A DNA stretch of 11,383 nucleotides from positions 1-11,383 of the forward strand of contig JBAZSR010000122.1 in the NCBI GenBank assembly GCA_041662295.1. The letters are read 5' to 3'. The position numbers and the translations under genes were made by a program. Position 1 is the first letter of the stretch. Each line of letters opens with the position of its first letter. The notes beneath the pieces were generated by a model. The model was not told the DNA's origin, ran no database searches, and saw only the letters and a list, made by a program, of their open reading frames with translations. Shown here in pieces: positions 6,858 to 11,383 of the stretch. The DNA is from JACQWX01 sp041662295. Its GTDB lineage: Bacteria; Elusimicrobiota; Elusimicrobia; UBA1565; UBA9628.

Positions 6858-9251
6858 CTAGGTTCCCCCTTGCGTCGGGTGTTCGGCGTCCTTCCACCCC
6901 AGGGCCGCGGCCGCGGCCTGGCCGAGCGCGATGCCGCCGTCGTTGGGCGGCACGCGCTGGTGCCAGTAGGGCTGGAAGCCCTCTGCCCGCAGGCGCGCCG
7001 CGGTCTCCTCGGTGAGGAGGGCGTTCTGGAAGCAGCCGCCGGTGAGCGCGACTCTGGCCGCGCCCGCGGCTTTGGCCGCGAGCACGACGCCGTCGGCCAT
7101 GCCCCGGTGGAAGCGGGCCGCCATGGTCCCGGCCGGGACCATGGCGGCCGCGTCGGCGAGCATGGCGCGGACCATGGGCTCCCAATCAAGGACCCTTGGC
7201 CCGGGTCCGCGCAAGAGCGCGACCGGGTAGGCCCTCCCGTCGGACGAGCCTTCGGCCGCGGCCTCGAGCTCCATGGCGGCCTGGCCCTCGAACGCGTTGA
7301 CCGACCTCAGGCCGGCCAGGAACGCGGCGGCGTCGAAGAGGCGGCCCGCGCTCGAGGTCCTCGGGGTTGCGGCCCCCTTGAGGCACATCCTGGAGAGGAG
7401 CTGGAACTGGCGGTCCGTGAAGGACTCCATGCGCGGCAGGCCCCGGAGTCGTCCGGGGTCCGTCCCGAACGCCTCATGGAGCAGGCCGAAGGCGGAGCGC
7501 CTGGGCTCGCGCGCCGCGGCCTCTCCTCCCGGGAGCGGGAAGGTCCGCCAATGCGCGGCCCGGGAGAACCCGTCCGGCCGGATCAGGAGGAACTCGCCGC
7601 CCCAGACCGTCCCGTCCGGGCCCCAGCCCGTGCCGTCCCAGGCGACGCCGAGGACAGGGGCCGAGATCCCGTTGTCCGCCATGCAGGCTAGGACGTGGGC
7701 GAGGTGGTGCTGGACCCGGAGCACGGGCAGGCCCGTGCGTTCCGCGTAGCGCGAGGAGCCGTAGTCAGGGTGGCTGTCGCAGGCCGCCAGGGCCGGCGCG
7801 AGCCCGTAGAGCTCCGTGAGGCTGGCGATCACGGCCTCGAAGGCCTCGGCCGACGCCAGGGTCCCGAGGTCGCCGATGTGCTGGCTCAGGTGGACCCCGT
7901 CTGCGACCGTGACCGCGGCCGCGCTCTTGAGGTGCCCGCCGACCGCGAGCACGGGAGGAAGGGGGCGGCCTCCCGTGGGGATCCTCACGGGCATGGGAGC
8001 GTAGCCCCGGGCGCGGCGCAGCAGGATCGGCCGGCCCGCCACGCTGCGGACGATGGAGTCGTCCACGTGGCGGGCGATGGGACGGTCGTGCACGAGGAAG
8101 AGGTCCGCGATCCCGGCGAGGCGTTCGAGGGCCTCGCGCTCGTCCGTGCAGAGGGGCTCCTCCGAGAGGTTGCCGCTCGTCGCGACCACGGGGAAGCCCA
8201 GGTCGCCCAGGAGCGTGTGCTGGAGCGGGTTCGAGGGGAGGAGCGCTCCCACCCGCGGGTTCCCGGGCGCCACGAGCCCGCAGACGCTGCCCCCCGCGCC
8301 CGGCCGCAGGCGCAGGAGCACGATGGGGGCCTCGGGCCCGGCGAGCAGGCGGCGCTCGGTCTCCGAGGCCTCGGCGCAGGAGAGGAGCCGGGCCATGGAA
8401 GGGAAGAGGACCGCGAAGGGCTTCTCCGAGCGGCGCTTGCGCTCGCGCAAGGCCCGCACCGCGGCCTCGGCGCGCGCGTCGGCCATGAGGTGGAAGCCTC
8501 CCACCCCCTTGACCGCCACGATGCCGCCGCGGGAAAGCGCTTCGGCCGCCCCGCGGAGCGCGGCGTCGCCGCCGGAGAGCGCTCTCCCGGCAGGGTCCCA
8601 GAGCTCCAGGCGCGGCCCGCACGCGGGGCAGGCGTTGGGCTGCGCGTGGAACCTGCGGTCCCGCGGGTCCTCGTATTCCCTCCGGCAGTCCGCGCACATG
8701 GCGAAGCCGCGCATCGTGGTGTTGGGCCGGTCGTACGGGAGGCCCTCGATGATGCTGTAGCGCGGACCGCAGTGCGTGCAGTTGGTGAAGGGGTAGCGGT
8801 GGCGCCTGTCCCGCGGGTCGCGGAGCTCGGCGAGGCAGGCCGGGCAGGTGGCGATGTCCGGCAGGACGAGGGCCGTCTTGGCCCCGCCGGCCGCGCTCGG
8901 CCGGATCTCGAAGCCCGCGTACGGGACGGGGTCGAGCCAGGCGGTCTCGCGGCCCTCGATGACGGAGTTCGGGGGCCGCTCGTCGACCAGCCGTTCGAGC
9001 AGGGTCTCCAGGGCGGCCTGGGGGCCCTCGGCCTCGATCGTCACGCCGGCCGGGGAGTTGTTGACCCAGCCGGTCAGGCCGAGGTCGGCGGCGAGGCGGA
9101 AGACGAACGGCCGGAAGCCCACGCCCTGCACGGCGCCCCGGACCTGGATCCAGAGCCTCTTCTTGGGAGCGGTCAGGTCCGTGCGCGGGAGAGCGGCCTT
9201 GGTCTTGGCCATCGGTGTCATTCTATCAAATGGGGCAGGTCGTCCCATCAT
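6858..9251 (-). CDS. hypF: Carbamoyltransferase HypF (hydrogenase maturation)
   Basis: A 797-residue, full-length HypF. It converts carbamoyl phosphate and ATP to carbamoyl-AMP and passes the carbamoyl group to the HypE C-terminal Cys. Domains in order: acylphosphatase (about 33-117) with VQGVGFRPFVFR and WVNN; two zinc fingers with Cys136/139, 158/161, 186/189 and 208/211, whose spacing CX2CX18CX2CX24CX2CX18CX2C matches the family exactly; a YrdC-like domain (about 225-415) with KGVGGFHLMADA, RSEKPFAVLF, PSNPLQHTLL and TSGNLSEEP; and a Kae1-like domain with HHLAH (515-519), WDGTGWGPDGTVWGGE (538-553), SAGRLFDAAA, ALTGGCFQN (735-743) and PPNDGGIALGQ. The ATG at 9251 has GAGG 8 nt upstream. 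Internal ATGs at 9221 and 9212 would also leave all domains intact. It is the first gene of the hypFCDE operon. Confidence 0.97.
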   Translation of the reverse strand: MMGRPAPFDRMTPMAKTKAALPRTDLTAPKKRLWIQVRGAVQGVGFRPFVFRLAADLGLTGWVNNSPAGVTIEAEGPQAALETLLERLVDERPPNSVIEGRETAWLDPVPYAGFEIRPSAAGGAKTALVLPDIATCPACLAELRDPRDRRHRYPFTNCTHCGPRYSIIEGLPYDRPNTTMRGFAMCADCRREYEDPRDRRFHAQPNACPACGPRLELWDPAGRALSGGDAALRGAAEALSRGGIVAVKGVGGFHLMADARAEAAVRALRERKRRSEKPFAVLFPSMARLLSCAEASETERRLLAGPEAPIVLLRLRPGAGGSVCGLVAPGNPRVGALLPSNPLQHTLLGDLGFPVVATSGNLSEEPLCTDEREALERLAGIADLFLVHDRPIARHVDDSIVRSVAGRPILLRRARGYAPMPVRIPTGGRPLPPVLAVGGHLKSAAAVTVADGVHLSQHIGDLGTLASAEAFEAVIASLTELYGLAPALAACDSHPDYGSSRYAERTGLPVLRVQHHLAHVLACMADNGISAPVLGVAWDGTGWGPDGTVWGGEFLLIRPDGFSRAAHWRTFPLPGGEAAAREPRRSAFGLLHEAFGTDPGRLRGLPRMESFTDRQFQLLSRMCLKGAATPRTSSAGRLFDAAAFLAGLRSVNAFEGQAAMELEAAAEGSSDGRAYPVALLRGPGPRVLDWEPMVRAMLADAAAMVPAGTMAARFHRGMADGVVLAAKAAGAARVALTGGCFQNALLTEETAARLRAEGFQPYWHQRVPPNDGGIALGQAAAAALGWKDAEHPTQGGT

Positions 9252-9292
9252 CCATCGATCCTCGCGGGGCGCGGGAGGGGATGTCCCGGCCT

Positions 9293-9334
9293 CCCTGTGC
9301 GAGTGGTGCGCTACGACGCACCACTCGCACAGGG
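9293..9334. repeat. Perfect 18-bp palindrome with 6-nt loop
   Basis: CCCTGTGCGAGTGGTGCG (9293-9310) is followed by CTACGA and then its exact reverse complement (9317-9334). It lies between the tRNA-Thr and hypF, about 40 nt upstream of the hypF start. Neither strand has a T-run after the stem, so it is not a standard intrinsic terminator. It could be a protein-binding dyad, a REP-like dispersed repeat, a Rho-independent stop of unusual type, or a 5'-UTR hairpin of the hyp operon. The structure is certain; the role is unknown. Confidence 0.85.
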
Positions 9335-9393
9335 GCCCAGGGTGGGTCCTTCAGACCTCCTGGATGCGGGAGGGCTGTTCCAAAACCTGCACC

Positions 9394-9438
9394 AAAAATC
9401 CCATTCCTCGTCGAAAAGAGAAAGCCGAGGATGGGATT
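9394..9438 (-). terminator. Terminator-like stem built on the tRNA-Thr 3' end
   Basis: Minus-strand AATCCCATCCTCG (9438-9426), which is the 3' part of the T-arm and acceptor stem, is complementary to CGAGGAATGGGATT (9410-9397), with one bulged base. The loop is 15 nt. The second arm runs into TTTTT (9398-9394). This has the form of an intrinsic terminator for the tRNA transcript, but its 5' arm belongs to the mature tRNA, so the two folds compete. Confidence 0.6.
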
Positions 9439-9494
9439 CGAACCCACAACCTATCGCTTACGAAGCGATTGCTCTACCGTTGAGCTACCTCGGC
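9423..9494 (-). tRNA. tRNA-Thr (anticodon CGT)
   Basis: A complete cloverleaf can be drawn on the minus strand. Acceptor GCCGAGG pairs with CCTCGGC; the D-arm is GCTC/GAGC; the anticodon stem ATCGC/GCGAT encloses loop TTCGTAA with anticodon CGT, reading ACG; the variable loop is AGGTT; the T-arm is GTGGG-TTCGAAT-CCCAT. The discriminator base is T (U73) and CCA is not encoded. G1-C72 and C2-G71, together with G35 and U36, agree with known threonine identity elements. ACG codons should be common in such a GC-rich genome, which fits keeping a dedicated CGT tRNA. No promoter stands out; TAGAAT at 9556-9551 is a weak -10 candidate without a -35. Confidence 0.95.
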
Positions 9495-9506
9495 CCTAAA
9501 ACATCC

Positions 9507-9539
9507 GGGACACGGCCTGTCCCGCCGCAGGCGGGACAG
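9507..9539 (-). terminator. GC-rich hairpin, with alternative pairing, between the binding-protein gene and the tRNA
   Basis: On the minus strand CTGTCCCGCC (9539-9530), TGC, GGCGGGACAG (9526-9517) forms a perfect 10-bp stem. A third element TGTCCCG (9513-9507) can instead pair with the CGGGACA of the second arm. A TTTT follows only about 14 nt later. It probably ends transcription of the lipoprotein gene or shapes the tRNA leader. As an intrinsic terminator it is imperfect because no T-run follows directly. Confidence 0.5.
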
Positions 9540-9568
9540 CTGCGCCGGTGATTCTACCATAAATGGGC

Positions 9569-9600
9569 GCTGATTGGGGTGATGCTGATGCTGATCGGGG
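9569..9600. repeat. Short direct repeats after the binding-protein stop codon
   Basis: GCTGATTGGGG (9569-9579) and GCTGATCGGGG (9590-9600) are copies 21 bp apart with one mismatch. Between them are further GATGCT units, so GCTGAT occurs three times. The block starts directly after the stop codon on the minus strand. No function is evident; slippage-generated low-complexity DNA is the simplest reading. Confidence 0.6.
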
Positions 9601-10749
9601 TCAGGGGGCGAAGGGGATGACGTGGAAGCTGCGGTCCTTGTAGTGCGCCTGCGTCATGGTGACGACCTTGTCGCGGCCGTCGCCCTTCTCGTCGAAGGAG
9701 AACGCGCCGAACATGCCCTGGTGGCGCTGGCGCCGGATCGCGGAGACGATCCGGCCGCGGTCGCGCCCCGCGGCGCCGAGCGCGGACAGCACGATCCGCG
9801 CCCCCTCGTAGGCGAAGTGGTCGAAGGGCTTGAGGTCCTCTCCGGAGGCCTTCCAGCGCTGGCGGTAGCGCTCGATGAAGTCGCGCGCGGACGGCAGGAT
9901 CTCCGGCGGCACGCCGACCATGGACACATAGGACTCGTCCGCGGCAGGACCGGCCACGTCGAAGAATCCCGGGGTCTTGGCCCCGTCGCCCGCCACGAAC
10001 ACCGCCTTGATCCCGGCGGCGCGCATGCCCTTGGCGAAGAGCCCCGCCTCCGTGTAGAGGCCGGCGAAGTAGACGGCCTGCGGGTCCGCCGCCTTCAGGC
10101 GGGCCAACGCCTTGCGGCGCAGGTCGAGGCGCTCCGCAGCGACAAGCCTGCCTCCGAGCCGGACGAAGACCTTGCTGAACTCGGACGTCAGGTCGCGCCC
10201 GTACGCGGTGCCGTCGTGGACGACCGCGACCGCGCGCTTGCGCAGCCTGCGGCGGACGAAGCGCGCCGCGTAGGCGCCCTGCACGTCGTCCGTGGCCACG
10301 AGGCGGAAGACCGTCCTCTCCCAGGGCCAATCAGGACGGGCCTGCTGGAGCGTGACCTCGGGGTTGGTGGCCGACGGCGTCACCATGGCCATGCCTGCGG
10401 CCGCGTAGACGCGGCCGGCAGGGATGCAGCAGTCGGAGCTGTAGTGGCCGACCACCGCCACGATCCTGGGGTCGAGGACGATGAGGTTGGCGGCGTTGAC
10501 CGCCTCCTTCGGGTCGGAGCGGTCGTCGAACGGGACGACCTCCACGCGGAAGGGAAGGCTGCGGCTGGCGTTGGCCTCCTCCACAGCGAGCGTCACGGCG
10601 CGGCGCAGGCCCTCCCCCTCGCTCCCGAGGTCGCCGGTGAAAGGGGCCGCGACCGCGATGCGCGCAGGATGCTGGGACTTTTTGGCGCATCCCGCCGGAA
10701 GGATGCTGACGGCGATGCTGACGGCTAGGAAGAGAAGGGGCCGCGTCAT
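9601..10749 (-). CDS. Branched-chain amino-acid-type ABC transporter substrate-binding lipoprotein (Peripla_BP_6, LivK-like)
   Basis: A 382-residue periplasmic binding protein of the LivJ/LivK/AmiC fold. The N-terminus MTRPLLFLAVSIAVSILPAGC is a lipoprotein signal with Cys21 as the lipid anchor; Pro at -3 of the lipobox is unusual. Family landmarks are IAVAAPFTGDLGSEGEGLRRA (31-51), VVPFDDRSDPKEAV (71-84), VVGHYSSDCCIPA (99-111), TPSATNPEVT (124-133), FRLVATDDVQG (148-158), VVHDGTAYGRDL (176-187) and YFAGLYTEAG (227-236). The likely ligand is an amino acid, amide or similar small molecule; substrate is not readable. No permease or ATPase gene lies beside it in the window, so it is an orphan here. 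I chose ATG 10749 because AAAGG sits 8 nt upstream. A GTG at 10773 would add eight residues. Confidence 0.9.
   Translation of the reverse strand: MTRPLLFLAVSIAVSILPAGCAKKSQHPARIAVAAPFTGDLGSEGEGLRRAVTLAVEEANASRSLPFRVEVVPFDDRSDPKEAVNAANLIVLDPRIVAVVGHYSSDCCIPAGRVYAAAGMAMVTPSATNPEVTLQQARPDWPWERTVFRLVATDDVQGAYAARFVRRRLRKRAVAVVHDGTAYGRDLTSEFSKVFVRLGGRLVAAERLDLRRKALARLKAADPQAVYFAGLYTEAGLFAKGMRAAGIKAVFVAGDGAKTPGFFDVAGPAADESYVSMVGVPPEILPSARDFIERYRQRWKASGEDLKPFDHFAYEGARIVLSALGAAGRDRGRIVSAIRRQRHQGMFGAFSFDEKGDGRDKVVTMTQAHYKDRSFHVIPFAP
10702..10725. repeat. Perfect 12-bp tandem duplication in the signal-peptide coding region
   Basis: GATGCTGACGGC occurs twice back to back. On the minus strand it encodes AVSI-AVSI in the hydrophobic core of the lipoprotein signal peptide. 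Gain or loss of a unit would keep the frame and change core length by four residues. Confidence 0.8.
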
Positions 10750-10800
10750 GGTGTCAGCCTTTGGTTCATTCACTTTTTGGGATGCACGGCGCCCATGTTA

Positions 10801-10828
10801 AAAGTAAATGAGTCAAAGACGATATCAA
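10801..10828 (-). promoter_or_regulatory. Weak candidate promoter for the binding-protein gene
   Basis: Minus-strand TTGATA (10828-10823) and TACTTT (10806-10801) are 16 nt apart in the AT-rich divergent spacer. The -10 matches the consensus at only three of six positions. It would start transcripts near 10794, about 45 nt before ATG 10749. Confidence 0.25.
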
Positions 10829-10839
10829 TATACTATAAT
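10829..10839 (+). promoter_or_regulatory. -10 region for the squalene-hopene-cyclase-type gene
   Basis: TATACT (10829-10834) overlaps a perfect TATAAT (10834-10839) inside an AT-rich island. No convincing -35 lies 17 nt upstream (AGTCAA), so an activator or another sigma factor may be needed. The start would be near 10846, giving a leader of about 32 nt. That leader holds a small CCAAG/CTTGG inverted repeat next to the GGAGG box. Confidence 0.45.
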
Positions 10840-10877
10840 ATACCGCTTTTCGGCCAAGCTTCTTTCTTGGAGGAACG

Positions 10878-11383
10878 ATGATAAGGACCGTTTCCGCGTG
10901 GCTGACGCCGTCCCGCTGGATCTACCGAAAGCCCAAGGATTGGGCGGCCAATCTCCGGCCCGACCTTTCCGATCCCCACCCGGACGCCGCCATCCCCGAG
11001 GACCTGCAGACCGCGGTCCTGCGCGCGCAGAACGCCGTGCTCCAGCAGCAGAACCGGGAGGAAGGCTTCTGGTGCGGGCCCCTGAAGGCCGACACCACGA
11101 TCGACTCCGACACCGTCATGCTCCTCAACTTCCTGGGCCGCGGGTCCTCCATCAAGGTCCGCCGCTTCGCCAACCGGCTCCTCAAGACCCAGCTGGCCGA
11201 CGGCGGGTGGCCGATCTACCCGAGCGGCCCCGCCGACATCTCCGCGACCGTCAAGGCCTACTGGGCCCTCAAGTTCGCGGGGCACTCGCCGACCGAGCCC
11301 AGCATGGTCAAGGCGCGCCGGAAGATCCGCGAGCTCGGCGGCATCCACAAGGTCAACACCTACACGAAGTTCTACCTCGCGCC
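10878..11383 (+). CDS. shc: Squalene-hopene cyclase-type terpene cyclase, N-terminal part (runs off window)
   Basis: The 168 readable residues match the start of squalene-hopene/prenyltransferase-type cyclases, which fold squalene into hopanoids at the membrane. Visible marks are a QNREEGFWCGPLKADTTIDSD segment (58-78), a clear QW motif QLADGGWPIY (105-114), DISATVKAYWALKFAG (120-135) and RKIRELGGIHKVNTYTKFYLA (148-168). The family line 'GGI..v..yTK.yLA' is intact. The catalytic DXDD motif lies beyond the window, so squalene-hopene cyclase cannot be told from related triterpene cyclases. The ATG at 10878 follows GGAGG at 10869-10873 with a 4-nt gap. Residues 1-43 are a Pro/Asp-containing lead-in before the first helical repeat. 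It is divergent from the lipoprotein gene and shares its spacer. Confidence 0.88.
   Translation, partial: MIRTVSAWLTPSRWIYRKPKDWAANLRPDLSDPHPDAAIPEDLQTAVLRAQNAVLQQQNREEGFWCGPLKADTTIDSDTVMLLNFLGRGSSIKVRRFANRLLKTQLADGGWPIYPSGPADISATVKAYWALKFAGHSPTEPSMVKARRKIRELGGIHKVNTYTKFYLA

Noticed and set aside
6857..7189. N-terminal extension of HypC into hypF
   Set aside because: MCLAVPG with catalytic Cys2 must be at the N-terminus, so ATG 6856 is the start.
9397..9438. Phage or island attachment site at the tRNA 3' end
   Set aside because: The tRNA 3' copy is inverted, not direct, and there is no integrase or mobile gene nearby.
7695..9551. Plus-strand open frame of 618 codons opposite hypF and crossing the tRNA
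   Set aside because: It is the mirror of hypF in GC-rich sequence and continues through the tRNA gene, where it gives a translated-tRNA peptide.
9551..9556. TAGAAT as the -10 of a tRNA-Thr promoter
   Set aside because: No -35 at suitable spacing (CCCCAA is found there), so it stays only a weak possibility.

Overview
The window is strongly GC-rich chromosomal DNA from a Gram-negative-type bacterium. The evidence for that cell type is a lipoprotein signal, an O-antigen-ligase-type membrane enzyme, an exported OmpA-like protein and a hopanoid-type cyclase. The combination of [NiFe]-hydrogenase maturation genes, a Wzy-TPR fusion and an OmpA/FlgD-like exported protein resembles little-cultured anaerobic or facultative lineages such as Elusimicrobiota or Desulfobacterota-like groups. 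I cannot fix the phylum from the sequence alone. Coding is dense: six genes and a tRNA lie on the minus strand, and one gene at the right edge lies on the plus strand.

Layout, right to left (the direction of most transcription). At 10878 to the right edge, a squalene-hopene-cyclase-type gene starts on the plus strand. An AT-rich divergent promoter region separates it from a minus-strand lipoprotein of the branched-chain amino-acid-binding (LivK/Peripla_BP_6) type at 9601-10749. The 350-base gap from 9252 to 9600 is not empty. It holds a tRNA-Thr(CGT), a GC-rich hairpin before it, a terminator-like stem that reuses the tRNA's own 3' end, and a perfect 18-bp palindrome before the next operon.

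From 9251 to 4388 there is a compact hypF-hypC-hypD-hypE operon. All four proteins keep their catalytic and metal-binding residues. Together they make and insert the Fe(CN)2CO group of [NiFe] hydrogenases: HypF and HypE make the thiocyanate on HypE's C-terminal Cys, and HypC and HypD carry the iron. Genes are 1-4 nt apart or overlap. A 12-bp hairpin at the end of hypC contains the hypD ribosome-binding site, which suggests translational coupling. hypA, hypB and the hydrogenase itself are not in the window.

Downstream, a promoter-like sequence begins a second unit. It holds an O-antigen ligase/polymerase-like membrane protein with a C-terminal TPR domain (1669-4284), then, 41 nt on, an exported protein with a degenerate OmpA-like domain, a FlgD-like segment and a basic Lys/Ala/Pro tail (1627 to beyond the left edge). 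These two probably work together in making or anchoring surface polysaccharide, but that is inference.

I see no mobile element, CRISPR array or obvious defence system. The most notable signals are RNA-level and palindromic structures around the tRNA and at the hypC-hypD junction, and the unusual exported protein at the left edge.
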